Origin: JAEUIZ01 sp046155605
GTDB taxonomy: Bacteria; Planctomycetota; Phycisphaerae; Phycisphaerales; UBA1924
Direction: 5' to 3'
Assembly: GCA_046155605.1 (NCBI GenBank)
Contig: JBJXFQ010000105.1
Location: 1 to 24,831, forward strand
DNA length: 24,831 nucleotides
The notes under the pieces were generated by a model. That model was not told the DNA's origin. It saw only the letters and a program-made list of their open reading frames with translations, and did no database searches. Position numbers and translations under genes: made by a program. Shown one piece after another: positions 16,156-24,401 of this stretch (position 1 is its first letter; each line of letters starts with the position of its first letter).

Positions 16156-16860
16156 ATGCCGTACACCGTCTGCATTGAGATCGCGGGCCCTCTGGCCATG
16201 TTTGCTCGCCCGGACACGGGCGGGACGCCGACGTCGTATCCGGTGCCAACATGGTCGGCGTGCAAGGGCATCTTCGAGTCGGTCCTGCTGTTCCGCAGCG
16301 GCGACGCCTGGGCGAGACCTACCCGGGTGGAGGTGTGCCGACCCATCGGCGCCCAGGGTGGCGAGGTGCGGTTCCAGCGATACACCACGAACTACGGCGG
16401 GCCGTTACGAAAGGGGAGCCAGCTCTCGCAGGGATCATCGTTCCAGTTGTTTGCGACGGTGCTCGCCAACGTCTGCTATCGCATCCACGGCGTAGTGGAG
16501 GGGCGGGCACGCGCGACGCTGGACAGCAAGAACGGGAACAACCCGCGGCACGAGTACCAGGAGCGGTTCGCCCGGTATTTGGAGCAGGGTCGCTGTCATC
16601 GCACACCCTGCCTCGGGTGGTCTGAGTTCACGGCATGGTACTGGGGGCCATTTCGTGATGGGCGAGACGGGCGTCCGGCCGTGACCGAGCTGGACGCCGA
16701 GTTGAGCCTGCGCCTCCCATCGTTGCTGCGGACGGTGTTCGAGCAGCCAGTGAGCCCGGATGGGGGCGGCAAGTATCAGCCGAGGTTCGACTACGAGATG
16801 GCGGTCATCGGGGGCACCCTCAAGTTCGAGCCGAACGCGGAGGTGTCGCCTGCTTCTTGA
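16156..16860 (+). CDS. cas5c: Type I-C CRISPR protein Cas5c (pre-crRNA endonuclease, RAMP)
   Basis: 234 residues. Cas5c features: N-terminal strand YTVCIEIAGP, then SYPVPTWSACKGIFESVLL (family form is close to SY-x-V-x-TPSA-x-RG-x-LE), and the later NPRHEYQERFARYLEQGRC followed by LGWSEFTAWYWG, matching the family's MF-x-RR-x-x-KGQC...LGCREF. In type I-C, Cas5 replaces Cas6 and cuts the repeat to make crRNA; no cas6 is present here. R131-H132 may correspond to the Lys-His pair known from the Bacillus halodurans enzyme, which would mean a Lys-to-Arg change. First gene of the operon; no clear Shine-Dalgarno before the ATG. Its end overlaps the proposed cas8c start. Confidence 0.85.
   Translation: MPYTVCIEIAGPLAMFARPDTGGTPTSYPVPTWSACKGIFESVLLFRSGDAWARPTRVEVCRPIGAQGGEVRFQRYTTNYGGPLRKGSQLSQGSSFQLFATVLANVCYRIHGVVEGRARATLDSKNGNNPRHEYQERFARYLEQGRCHRTPCLGWSEFTAWYWGPFRDGRDGRPAVTELDAELSLRLPSLLRTVFEQPVSPDGGGKYQPRFDYEMAVIGGTLKFEPNAEVSPAS
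16839..16843 (+). promoter_or_regulatory. Shine-Dalgarno for cas8c inside the end of cas5c
   Basis: GGAGG (within GGAGGTG, 16839-16845) lies six bases before an in-frame CTG at 16850. No ATG, GTG or TTG in that frame lies at a suitable distance, so this site argues for CTG initiation of cas8c. Confidence 0.5.
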
Positions 16861-18928
16861 ACTACTGCAAGCCGAACGGGCCCTGCGCGCGGCGAATGTC
16901 GATGTGGCGGTACGCCACCCCGACATCAAGCGGCTGGCAAGACGGCCGGTCCTTCGGGCGGTTCTATCCGATGATGCGCGGGCGGTCCGCGTCGAGGTGC
17001 TCGCGAAGGAAGACGCCCCGAAGTTCTGGACGATTCGTGACGGCAATCACAATAGCTTTCCGCTCCTGCCGATCGGCGCTGGGCCCACGCCGATCCCACT
17101 TCGGCGCGGAGGCGGCGCCGCGGATCGGCAGTTGCTCGCGGACGGAAAGAAGCCCATCGCAGATCGCGCCGGCGCTCTTCGCCGGTTGATTGCAACATCT
17201 GAGTCGCACGTAGAGCCTCTTGCCCCTTGGCCGACCTACCGGTCGCGGTTGAGCGAGCGGCGCCACCAGCTCGCGTCCCTCGCGGGCGGTCCGGCCGAAG
17301 CCCTGCTCAAGCTGCTCGACTACCTACTCAACGATCCCAACGGACTCAAGGTCTTGAGCAAGATCGAAGCCGCGACTCGTGCGCTCGCCAAGACCCCTCT
17401 CGACGAGCCCACCCTTGAGCTTGTTCGGGAGGTTCTGTTCGTGGGTGGTGGGGAGATACTTCTCGATCTTGAGGGGACGAAGGCGCGGGCGGATGACCCG
17501 AGCAACGTCCCGGCGGTAAGCGAGGCGCTGCGTGGCGGTCATGCTCCGATGGCGCACTCCTCGAGCCAGCGTCTGTGCGCGCTCACCGGGAGTGTGGAGT
17601 TCGTGGAGGACGACAAGTTTCCACAGGCGGCCCTGCCGGTGCTCGGCCCGACGTACCTATTCGCCAAGAACGCAGACTTGCCGTGCGCGAAACGCTATCG
17701 ACGATCCGGGCCCGACGGGTTCCCCGTGTCACGAGCGCTGGCTTCACAACTTGCGGCGGCTGCCGAGGCGCTGACGACTCCTGATCGGGAAGGGAAAACC
17801 TGGGCCCGACTTGTCCCCGAGCGTGGAACCCAACCCGACCTGCTCCTGAGCTACGTGCCCGCGGCCCCAGACCTCGGTCTGGCGCAGGCGATCACGACCG
17901 ACCCCGCCGTGCTCGAGAGCCTGTCATCCGACATTCAGGCTCTCGCGAAAGGCCGGGCCGTACCCGTAAGCGAGCATGCAGAGCTGGTCGTGCTGCGAAA
18001 GGTCGATCCCGGCAATCGGAAGGTCGTGTCCCGGACCACCGCCAGCCTCGATCATCTCCGTCGCGCCGCAGATTCGTGGACGGCTGGGTGCCGAAACGTC
18101 CCTGACGCGATCGGGCTGCACGTGCCCCAGGGGAAGGGCAAGCCTGCCGATCTTCGCGGGCCACGGCTGATCGTCCCCGCGGCGATCGTCGCGCTTGGCA
18201 AGCAAGTGTACATCCGGGGCGGAACCCAACGACAGGAGGCCCCGGGCCCGACGTTCGGCGACGCCATGAGTCTGTTCCTTGGAGCGGGCGAGAGGCGGCA
18301 GAGTATCGCCCGGAATCTGTTGTCTGTGTTTCTCTCGCGTCGAGGGCTGCTGCTGGCAGGCATCGCGCACGCGGCCCGACTCAGAGACTCCAAAAGATTC
18401 GACAGCGCCGCCGCGCTAGACACGGTGAGCGCTCTCGGCCTGCTGCTGTCAGTGTTGGGCCGCCCGAAGGAGGCATACATGAACGACGCCGCATTCAGGC
18501 TGGGCCAGCTCTTGGCCGCCGCAGACGTGCTGCACCTGGGTTACTGCCACGATGTGCGGGGCGGCTCGATCCCGTCGTCGCTGATTGGCAACCAGTTGCT
18601 CGCGACCGCTCGGTCATCCCCGCTACGTGCTCTCGACCAACTGACCACGCGCTGGAAGTTCTACCAAGGCTGGGCGACCAAGCGACGGGCGACCGCCGTG
18701 AAGCCTCAGCAGCAGGGCTGGACGCCCGCGAGGGCCGTTTGGAGCGCCGTTTGGGTGCCTCTCAACCTGCGAGAATGCGCTGACAAGTTGAGGACCACGC
18801 TGCCCGAGAACCTGGACGACCGAGGACGGGCCGAGTTGCTCCTGGGGTACATGGCAGGCCCACCAGGCAAACCGCTTACCGACATGTCGCCCCGTGGCCC
18901 CGCCGCCGATGACGACATGGACCAGTGA
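16850..18928 (+). CDS. cas8c: Type I-C Cascade large subunit Cas8c (divergent)
   Basis: About 692 residues from a proposed CTG start at 16850, 11 bases inside cas5c. ATG 16760 is in frame but the first 30 residues it adds are Ser/Arg-rich shadow of cas5c, and the next option, GTG 16904, lacks a ribosome site. The position between cas5c and cas7c and the C-terminal segment (AFRLGQLLAAADVLHLGYCHD, similar to the AYRLGRLFA...E of Csd1 proteins) identify it as Cas8c. The N-terminal region (HPDIKRLARRPVLRAVLSDD, then FWTIRDGNHNSFPLLPIG) does not match the standard Csd1 opening that I know, so it is a divergent branch. It would recognise the PAM and recruit Cas3. An internal start produces Cas11c. 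Cas7c begins 25 bases after the stop. Confidence 0.78.
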   Translation: MLLELLQAERALRAANVDVAVRHPDIKRLARRPVLRAVLSDDARAVRVEVLAKEDAPKFWTIRDGNHNSFPLLPIGAGPTPIPLRRGGGAADRQLLADGKKPIADRAGALRRLIATSESHVEPLAPWPTYRSRLSERRHQLASLAGGPAEALLKLLDYLLNDPNGLKVLSKIEAATRALAKTPLDEPTLELVREVLFVGGGEILLDLEGTKARADDPSNVPAVSEALRGGHAPMAHSSSQRLCALTGSVEFVEDDKFPQAALPVLGPTYLFAKNADLPCAKRYRRSGPDGFPVSRALASQLAAAAEALTTPDREGKTWARLVPERGTQPDLLLSYVPAAPDLGLAQAITTDPAVLESLSSDIQALAKGRAVPVSEHAELVVLRKVDPGNRKVVSRTTASLDHLRRAADSWTAGCRNVPDAIGLHVPQGKGKPADLRGPRLIVPAAIVALGKQVYIRGGTQRQEAPGPTFGDAMSLFLGAGERRQSIARNLLSVFLSRRGLLLAGIAHAARLRDSKRFDSAAALDTVSALGLLLSVLGRPKEAYMNDAAFRLGQLLAAADVLHLGYCHDVRGGSIPSSLIGNQLLATARSSPLRALDQLTTRWKFYQGWATKRRATAVKPQQQGWTPARAVWSAVWVPLNLRECADKLRTTLPENLDDRGRAELLLGYMAGPPGKPLTDMSPRGPAADDDMDQ
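18466..18473 (+). promoter_or_regulatory. Internal Shine-Dalgarno for Cas11c within cas8c
   Basis: GAAGGAGG, containing a perfect match to the anti-Shine-Dalgarno core, is five bases before an in-frame ATG at 18479. It is the strongest ribosome-binding site seen in the cas operon, yet lies in the middle of cas8c. Confidence 0.75.
18479..18928 (+). CDS. cas11c: Cas11c small subunit, translated from an internal start in cas8c
   Basis: 149 residues, in the same frame as cas8c and sharing its stop. Internal translation of Cas11 from cas8 is established for several type I systems including I-C. The support here is the perfect AAGGAGG placed five bases before ATG 18479, immediately before the conserved AFRLGQLLA segment that opens the small-subunit region. 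The product is helical and ends in a Pro/Asp-rich tail. In Cascade, Cas11 forms the belly filament that stabilises the R-loop. The short length (usual range about 120-150) fits. Expression as a separate protein is an inference. Confidence 0.68.
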   Translation: MNDAAFRLGQLLAAADVLHLGYCHDVRGGSIPSSLIGNQLLATARSSPLRALDQLTTRWKFYQGWATKRRATAVKPQQQGWTPARAVWSAVWVPLNLRECADKLRTTLPENLDDRGRAELLLGYMAGPPGKPLTDMSPRGPAADDDMDQ

Positions 18929-18953
18929 TCACACTGTTTCGGAGTGCAAAGAC

Positions 18954-19886
18954 ATGCCCAGCAAGACGGCGACCGCCGCCCCCTTCAACCGCCACACCGG
19001 TCTCCTCGTTATCGAGGTCCGTAACTCCAATCCCAACGGTGATCCAGATCAGGAGAGCGATCCGCGCACGCTCGAAGCCGACGGCCGCGGCCTCATCTCG
19101 CCCGTGTCTCTGAAGCGCAAGGTTCGTGATCTGGTCCTTCGGGACGGAGATGTGATGGCCGAGGCCCACCACCGACTCAAACTGGAACAGGACGGCGACA
19201 GGAACAACTACGGCGTCCTCGAGGCCCGCGACCGCGACCTCAAGGAGATCTGCAAGCTCGAAAAGGACGAGTTCAAGAAGCGATACTGGGATGCCCGCTT
19301 GTTCGGCAACACCATGCTGGAGGCCATGAAACAGGCCAAAGTCGCGGCCAAGAGTTCAAGCGAGCACGACCACTTCATATCCACAGGCGTCGTGCAGATG
19401 GGCGTAGGGGTGTCCATTGCCCCGGTCCGCATCATCAGGTGGACGCAGACCAACGTGTCCTCCGTCGAGATGGCCAAGGAGGGGGAGAAGGAGAAGAGCA
19501 GGGGCATGGCGCCGCTCTCGTTCCGTGTGGTGGACCACGCCGTGTACACGATGCCGTTCTTCGTGAACCCCGAACTCGCGCGCAAAACAGGTGCTACTGC
19601 CAACGATCTAGAGCTTCTCAAGTTCATGCTGCCCAAGGCCTATCCGCTCACCGCCTCCGGCAGCCGCGCCAGCGTGTTCCCGATTCACTGTTGGCTTGCT
19701 GAGCACACCAGCGCGTGGGGCTCGTGTCCTGACCCGCTGATCCTCGACGCGCTCACGCCGCGACGAAAGGACCCCAAGGGTGAGCCTTCCACCACGCTGG
19801 CCGATTACGAGATTCCGAAGAAACTCGAAGAGGACCTCCGGAAGCGCCTCAAGTCCTTCGTGGACCTTTGCGCGGCGGAGCCGTGA
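18954..19886 (+). CDS. cas7c: Type I-C Cascade backbone protein Cas7c (Csd2)
   Basis: 310 residues from ATG 18954, which has GGAG nine bases upstream; in-frame GTG 18894 and ATG 18909 lie inside the end of cas8c and are less likely. The Cas7/Csd2 signature is clear: LLVIEVRNSNPNGDPD, then GLISPVSLKRKVRDLV near residues 43-58, then WDARLFGNTM and the glycine-rich STGVVQMGVGVSIAP. Later come PLSFRVVDHAVYTMPFFVNP and the Cys-Pro-Asp turn of SCPDPLILDALTP. Cas7 polymerises along the crRNA and forms the spine of Cascade. The GTG start of cas3 overlaps its stop (GTGA), so the two are translationally coupled. Confidence 0.88.
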   Translation: MPSKTATAAPFNRHTGLLVIEVRNSNPNGDPDQESDPRTLEADGRGLISPVSLKRKVRDLVLRDGDVMAEAHHRLKLEQDGDRNNYGVLEARDRDLKEICKLEKDEFKKRYWDARLFGNTMLEAMKQAKVAAKSSSEHDHFISTGVVQMGVGVSIAPVRIIRWTQTNVSSVEMAKEGEKEKSRGMAPLSFRVVDHAVYTMPFFVNPELARKTGATANDLELLKFMLPKAYPLTASGSRASVFPIHCWLAEHTSAWGSCPDPLILDALTPRRKDPKGEPSTTLADYEIPKKLEEDLRKRLKSFVDLCAAEP

Positions 19887-22219
19887 GCGAGATCTCCCCA
19901 TCCACAACCGCCCCGGAACCGCTGGCCCATTCTGCGCCAAAGAACGACCCAGCGCGACCACAAACGTACCGGGAACACGTCGAGAACGTGCGGCGTAGTG
20001 CGATGGTGCGAGCGACGGGAATGTTGCGATTCGCGCCGACGGAGCTTCAAGGTCTCGCGCGGTCGATCGAACGCGCCGCGATCTTTCACGACCTTGGGAA
20101 GTTGGCGAAGGGCAACCAAGACGTGCTTCGCGGCGGACGCGGTGGGCGGCTGCCGGGGCACCTCGACCACGTTGACGCCGGAGTAGCCCATGCCGTCGCG
20201 GGCAGGGACGATCTGGCAGCGTGGCTGATACGCGCCCACCATTCGCCGGGGCTGCCGTCCCGACCAAATGAGGAGGCCAATCGCGCACGCGCCGGGTGCA
20301 GAGCGCCCCTGCGCGGCTTGCGCAGACCTGACGCGTACAGCGACGATCACGCCAAGCTCATCGCCATCACCGACAGGAACTTGCCGGCCTTCGTCGAGCG
20401 TCACCGCGCGGCCGCCGGGGACTGCCTCCTTCAACCAGCCCCGCCCGTGCATGGGCTGGCGATGCGTCTCGCGCTCTCTTGTCTTGTTGATGCCGACCAT
20501 GAGGACTCGGCGCACCACGACACGCTCGCCGATCCGCCGACACCCCCCGAGCCGCGCTGGGCCGAGCGCATCGCGGTGCTCGATCTCTACGTCGCCGCGC
20601 TCGGCGGGCGGGACCCGACACGCGATGCCCAGAGGTGTGCCCTTTACGAGGGTTGTTGCGACGCCGATTACCTCGAGCGCATCGTCTCCTGCCAGGCAGC
20701 GGTGGGCCTCGGCAAGACGACCGCGGTCACCAGGTACCTGCTCGGGCAGGCGGCAAGGGCACAGCCGCCTCTGCGCCGGCTCTTCGTCGTCGCTCCATTC
20801 ACGAACATCATCACGCAGACGGCCCGGGCTCTCCGAAAAGCCTTGGTCCTGCCCGGCGAAGACCCCCACGAGGTCGTGGCCGAGCATCACCACCGTGTGG
20901 ATTTCGCGGACCAGGACCATCGCACGCTCGCGACGCTCTGGCGTGCCCCCGTCGTCGTCACGACCGCCGTCCAGTTCTTTGAGACACTCGGCGCCAACCA
21001 GCCCGCGGACCTGCGCAAGTTCCACGAGGTCCCCGGTTCCGCGATCTACATCGACGAGGCCCACGCCGCGATCCCGGTACACCTGTGGCCGCAGTGCTGG
21101 CGCTGGCTGCGGGAGCTCGCGGATCAGTGGTCGTGCCGCATCGTCCTGGCCTCGGGCTCACTGGTGCGTTTCTGGCAAGAGGAGCGAGTTATCGCGCCGA
21201 CATGCGTCCTGCCCGAGCTGACGCCGGAGCCGTTGCTACGCGAGACTCAGAACACCGAACTGGCACGGGTGTCGCTCGGCGACGCGAGACCGGCCGACCC
21301 AGAACGCTATTCACTTACGCGCTCGGAACTGGTCGAGCGCCTGGCCGATGCGACGCGGACCAATGGTCCGGTCCTGGCCATCCTCAACACGGTGCAGTCC
21401 GCAGCTGTCATCGCACGCGACTTGGCCGAGCGGCTCGAAGGGATCAAGTCCGATCAACACCCCCACCCGCGACCCCTGCGAGACCGACAGGTCCTGCACC
21501 TCTCCACGGCTCTCACGCCGCGGGACCGGCAAGCGATCCTGGAGGAAATCGAGAGGCGGCAGGGCGCCGCCGCGGCCGACTACATTCTGGTGGCCACATC
21601 AATAGTCGAGGCCGGCGTCGATCTGGACTTCCAGTCCGCGTTCCGCGAACGTGCGAGCGTCGCGGCGTTCATCCAGACTTCCGGGCGGGTAAACCGGCAT
21701 GGCCTCCGAACCGGCGCAGCGCTTCACACGTTCCAGCTCGAACACGACGATCTTCTCAAGGCCCATCCGGCGTTTCGTGAGAGTGCCAGCGTCTTTGACC
21801 AGTTCTGGCCGCAGCTTCTCGCAGGGCATTGTCCCGGCGACCTCGCGACCAACGCGATGTCTCACGAACTAGACCGGCACGGCGGCATCCACGAACAGCT
21901 CTCGGCCGCTGAGGTGGCCGCCGATTACCCGAGAGTCGCCAAACTGTGCCGCGTCATCGATTCGGACACATGTGTCGTTGTCGTTGACGACGACTTGAGG
22001 CGGAGGCTGGAGCTGTATGAACACGTTCCATTCAAAAACCTTCAGGCAGGCTCCGTTCAACTCTGGGCGGCGAAGATCGACAAACTGGCCCTCCCCGCCT
22101 CGCCTCTCTTCACCGACGTGTATCTGTGGAACGACGCCTACGACCGGTTCCTGCTCGGCATCATGGCCGGGTTGCTCCGCACGGAAGCGGGTGGAGCGAG
22201 TGGCGCATTCTTGGGTTAG
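19883..22219 (+). CDS. cas3: CRISPR nuclease-helicase Cas3 (HD plus DExH domains)
   Basis: 778 residues from GTG 19883, with GGCGGAG just upstream; a TTG at 19868 is an alternative. The HD nuclease domain is complete in outline: H16-S17, H32, H69-D70 (FHDLGK), LDHVDAGVAH, AHHSPGLPS and the VDADHEDS segment. The SF2 helicase follows: Walker A GLGKTT (K278), motif Ia VAPFTN, Walker B D391-E-A-H394, motif III-like ASGS, TSIVEAGVDLDF, and motif VI Q598-x-x-G-R602-x-x-R605. Cas3 unwinds and degrades DNA after Cascade binding. Its place here, between cas7c and cas4, is unusual for type I-C, where cas3 normally comes first. The gene is intact. cas4 starts two bases after the stop. Confidence 0.9.
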   Translation: MSEISPSTTAPEPLAHSAPKNDPARPQTYREHVENVRRSAMVRATGMLRFAPTELQGLARSIERAAIFHDLGKLAKGNQDVLRGGRGGRLPGHLDHVDAGVAHAVAGRDDLAAWLIRAHHSPGLPSRPNEEANRARAGCRAPLRGLRRPDAYSDDHAKLIAITDRNLPAFVERHRAAAGDCLLQPAPPVHGLAMRLALSCLVDADHEDSAHHDTLADPPTPPEPRWAERIAVLDLYVAALGGRDPTRDAQRCALYEGCCDADYLERIVSCQAAVGLGKTTAVTRYLLGQAARAQPPLRRLFVVAPFTNIITQTARALRKALVLPGEDPHEVVAEHHHRVDFADQDHRTLATLWRAPVVVTTAVQFFETLGANQPADLRKFHEVPGSAIYIDEAHAAIPVHLWPQCWRWLRELADQWSCRIVLASGSLVRFWQEERVIAPTCVLPELTPEPLLRETQNTELARVSLGDARPADPERYSLTRSELVERLADATRTNGPVLAILNTVQSAAVIARDLAERLEGIKSDQHPHPRPLRDRQVLHLSTALTPRDRQAILEEIERRQGAAAADYILVATSIVEAGVDLDFQSAFRERASVAAFIQTSGRVNRHGLRTGAALHTFQLEHDDLLKAHPAFRESASVFDQFWPQLLAGHCPGDLATNAMSHELDRHGGIHEQLSAAEVAADYPRVAKLCRVIDSDTCVVVVDDDLRRRLELYEHVPFKNLQAGSVQLWAAKIDKLALPASPLFTDVYLWNDAYDRFLLGIMAGLLRTEAGGASGAFLG

Positions 22220-22221
22220 CC

Positions 22222-22896
22222 ATGCCCGACCCCCTCCCCATCTCCGCCCTCCAACACCTCATCTTTTGCGAGCGGCAGTGCGCCCTCATCCACATCGAAG
22301 GTCTCTGGGCCGAGAACCGTCTCACCGTCGAGGGACGGATCCTCCACCGTCGCGCCCATGCCGAGGATGCCGGGCCACGGGGCGGTGGACGGGCCGAGTC
22401 GCGCCCGGGGGTCCGCATCGTTCGCGGCCTCGCCCTGCAATCCGAGCGGCTGGGGCTGATCGGCAAGGCGGACGTGGTCGAGTTCCGATCTCCACCCGGT
22501 GCGACTCGCCTCCCGCCTGTGCCCTTCCCCGTCGAGTACAAACGCGGCCGCCCGAAAAAGCACGACGCCGACCTCGTCCAGCTCTGCGCCCAGGCCCTGT
22601 GTCTGGAGGAAATGCTCGGGCTGGCTCCCGGCGGCGTGCCCGCGGGCGCCCTGTACTACGGGCGCACACGTCACCGGCTCGACGTACCTTTCGACCGCGC
22701 CCTGCGAGAGCGCACCGAAGCCGCCGGCGCCCGCCTGCACGAACTCATCGCCTCCGGCGTCACGCCCCGCGCCAGACGCGAGAAGAAGTGCGACCGCTGC
22801 TCCCTGCTGAACCTCTGCCTGCCCGACGCCACGGGTCCGGGCAAGTCCGCAGCCCGATACCTTGAACGCGCCCTGGGCGCCCTGACCGAACCGTGA
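22222..22896 (+). CDS. cas4: CRISPR adaptation nuclease Cas4
   Basis: 224 residues from ATG 22222. RecB-family nuclease residues are seen in GKADVVEF and PVEYKRGRPK, followed by QLCAQALCLEE. The iron-sulfur cluster ligands are C16 (or C20) in FCERQC and the C-terminal C190-x-x-C193-x5-C199. Cas4 trims prespacers and selects PAM ends together with Cas1-Cas2. Open reading extends upstream in the same frame but the earlier part overlaps cas3 and lacks the family start ISALQHLIFC. Its stop overlaps the GTG of cas1. Confidence 0.9.
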   Translation: MPDPLPISALQHLIFCERQCALIHIEGLWAENRLTVEGRILHRRAHAEDAGPRGGGRAESRPGVRIVRGLALQSERLGLIGKADVVEFRSPPGATRLPPVPFPVEYKRGRPKKHDADLVQLCAQALCLEEMLGLAPGGVPAGALYYGRTRHRLDVPFDRALRERTEAAGARLHELIASGVTPRARREKKCDRCSLLNLCLPDATGPGKSAARYLERALGALTEP

Positions 22897-23924
22897 AGCA
22901 CCACCTCAACACCCTCTTCGTCTTCACCCAGGACTCGTACCTCTCGAAGGATGGCGAGGCGGTAGCGGTCCGCGTGGAGAAAGAGGTCAGGCTCCGCGTC
23001 CCTATCCACAACCTCGGCGGCATCGTCTGCTTCGGCCGCGTCGGCGCCAGCCCCCACCTCATGGCCATGTGCGCCGAGAAGGGGGTCGCCGTCACGTTCT
23101 GCAGCGAGCACGGCCGGTTCATGGCCCGGTTCAGCGGGTTCACGCCGGGCAACGTCCTGCTCCGCCGGGAGCAGTACCGATGGGCGGACAGCCCCGAGCG
23201 CGCGACGGGCATCGTCCGCTCGATCCTGCTCGGCAAGCTCGCCAACAGCCGAACGGTCCTCCTGCGCGGGGCGCGAGAGAATGCCGGGCCCGACGCGGCG
23301 CAACCTCTGACCGCCGCGGCGGGGCGGCTCGCGGCGTCGATCGACGCGGCCAAGAACGCCGTGGGTGTTGACACCCTCCGCGGCATTGAGGGCGACGGGG
23401 CGAACGTCTACTTCGGGGTCTTCCAGAACCTCATCCGGTCGGCGGAACCGGAGTTCCTCTTCTCGGGGCGCACACGCCGGCCCCCAATGGACCGGGTGAA
23501 CTCGCTGCTTTCGTTCCTGTACGCGATGCTGGCGCACGATTCCCGGGCTGCCTGCGAGTCCTGCGGCCTCGACCCGGCCGTCGGTTTCCTTCATGTGGAC
23601 CGCCCGGGTCGCCCGGGGCTGGCGCTCGACCTCATGGAAGAGTTCCGGGCGTTCCTGGCGGACCGACTTGCCGTGTCGCTCATCAACCTCGGTCAGGTCA
23701 AGCCGAGCGGGTTCAAGGTGACCGAGTCCGGCGCGGTTGAGATGACCGAGGCCACACGCAAGGAAGTCGTCGCGGCATACCAGCGACGGAAGCAGGAGTC
23801 GATGGTGCATCCCTTCTTAGACGAGCGGACGACGGTGGGCCTGCTGATTCACCTGCAGGCGCGACTGCTGGCACGGCACATTCGCGGCGACCTCGACGCC
23901 TATCCACCGCTGCTATGGAAGTGA
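22893..23924 (+). CDS. cas1: CRISPR integrase Cas1
   Basis: 343 residues, GTG start in an overlap with the cas4 stop. The metal-binding catalytic residues are visible: E166 (GIEGDGANVYF), H234 (GFLHVDRPGR) and the acidic E249/E250 of DLMEEFR. The N-terminal beta-sandwich contains NLGGIVCFGRVGASP, and the family phrase HPFLDERTT precedes the C-terminal helices. The N-terminal LNTLFVFTQDSYLSKDG is typical of type I-C/I-B Cas1. It inserts prespacers at the leader end of the array together with Cas2. Confidence 0.93.
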   Translation: MKHHLNTLFVFTQDSYLSKDGEAVAVRVEKEVRLRVPIHNLGGIVCFGRVGASPHLMAMCAEKGVAVTFCSEHGRFMARFSGFTPGNVLLRREQYRWADSPERATGIVRSILLGKLANSRTVLLRGARENAGPDAAQPLTAAAGRLAASIDAAKNAVGVDTLRGIEGDGANVYFGVFQNLIRSAEPEFLFSGRTRRPPMDRVNSLLSFLYAMLAHDSRAACESCGLDPAVGFLHVDRPGRPGLALDLMEEFRAFLADRLAVSLINLGQVKPSGFKVTESGAVEMTEATRKEVVAAYQRRKQESMVHPFLDERTTVGLLIHLQARLLARHIRGDLDAYPPLLWK

Positions 23925-23931
23925 GGCCGAC

Positions 23932-24222
23932 ATGTACGTTCTCGTGACCTACGACGTCTCGACAGTCACCAAGGAGGGGCGCCGGCGTTTGTCGCGCGTT
24001 GCCAGAGCGTGCGAGGACCGCGGTCAGCGGGTGCAGAACTCGGTCTTCGAGTGCAAGCTGGACCCGGGCCAACTCGCCGACCTGAAAGGACGGTTGCTGG
24101 AAATCATCGACCCGAAGACGGATAGCATCCGCTTCTACTTCCTCGGGGCGAACTGGCATCATCGGGTCGAGCACCACGGCGCCAAGCCCACCTACGACGT
24201 GGAAGGGCCGCTCATCGCATGA
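23932..24222 (+). CDS. cas2: CRISPR adaptation protein Cas2
   Basis: 96 residues, ATG seven bases after the cas1 stop, with GTGAGG upstream. The ferredoxin-like fold begins MYVLVTYDVST with the conserved Asp at position 8, and includes RVQNSVFECKL and DSIRFYFLG. It forms the bridge between two Cas1 dimers. It is the last cas gene; the array leader follows. Confidence 0.93.
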   Translation: MYVLVTYDVSTVTKEGRRRLSRVARACEDRGQRVQNSVFECKLDPGQLADLKGRLLEIIDPKTDSIRFYFLGANWHHRVEHHGAKPTYDVEGPLIA

Positions 24223-24401
24223 CCGCCGAGTCGGAGCGCGCACGATTTGGCTAGAGGATCCGCGGAGCGCGCAACTCGTTCCTTGACAACCTCATACGGC
24301 TTGAAGACTGGTCACCGCAGACGCCAGGTCGAGTGTATCGTTGCCGGTTCGCGGATCGATGTACGCAACACCCTAATCTGCATAGACTTACAACGTCGGC
24401 A
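24223..24401 (+). promoter_or_regulatory. CRISPR leader
   Basis: 179 bases between the cas2 stop and the first repeat, with no supported gene. Its last 45 bases (around CACCCTAATCTGCATAGACT) are distinctly more AT-rich than the surroundings, as expected near the integration site. A TTGACA lies at 24283-24288 but I see no matched -10, so the promoter itself is not assigned. The orientation (cas2, leader, array) follows the usual polarity. Confidence 0.6.

Noticed and set aside
13524..16388. 954-residue minus-strand open frame
   Set aside because: It lies antisense to the VWA gene, the recombinase and the start of cas5c, all of which have clear motifs. It shows no recognisable domain and is typical of high-GC shadow frames.
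16760..16849. ATG 16760 as the cas8c start
   Set aside because: The 30 added residues are Ser/Arg-rich shadow of the cas5c 3' end, and the overlap of 101 bases is unlike every other junction in this operon.
16086..24222. A cas6 gene
   Set aside because: Looked for between and beside all cas genes; every gap is under 75 bases and none encodes a Cas6-like protein. Consistent with type I-C, where Cas5c does this job.
24283..24310. TTGACA in the CRISPR leader as the array promoter
   Set aside because: No matching -10 at the right spacing, so only the leader as a whole is annotated.
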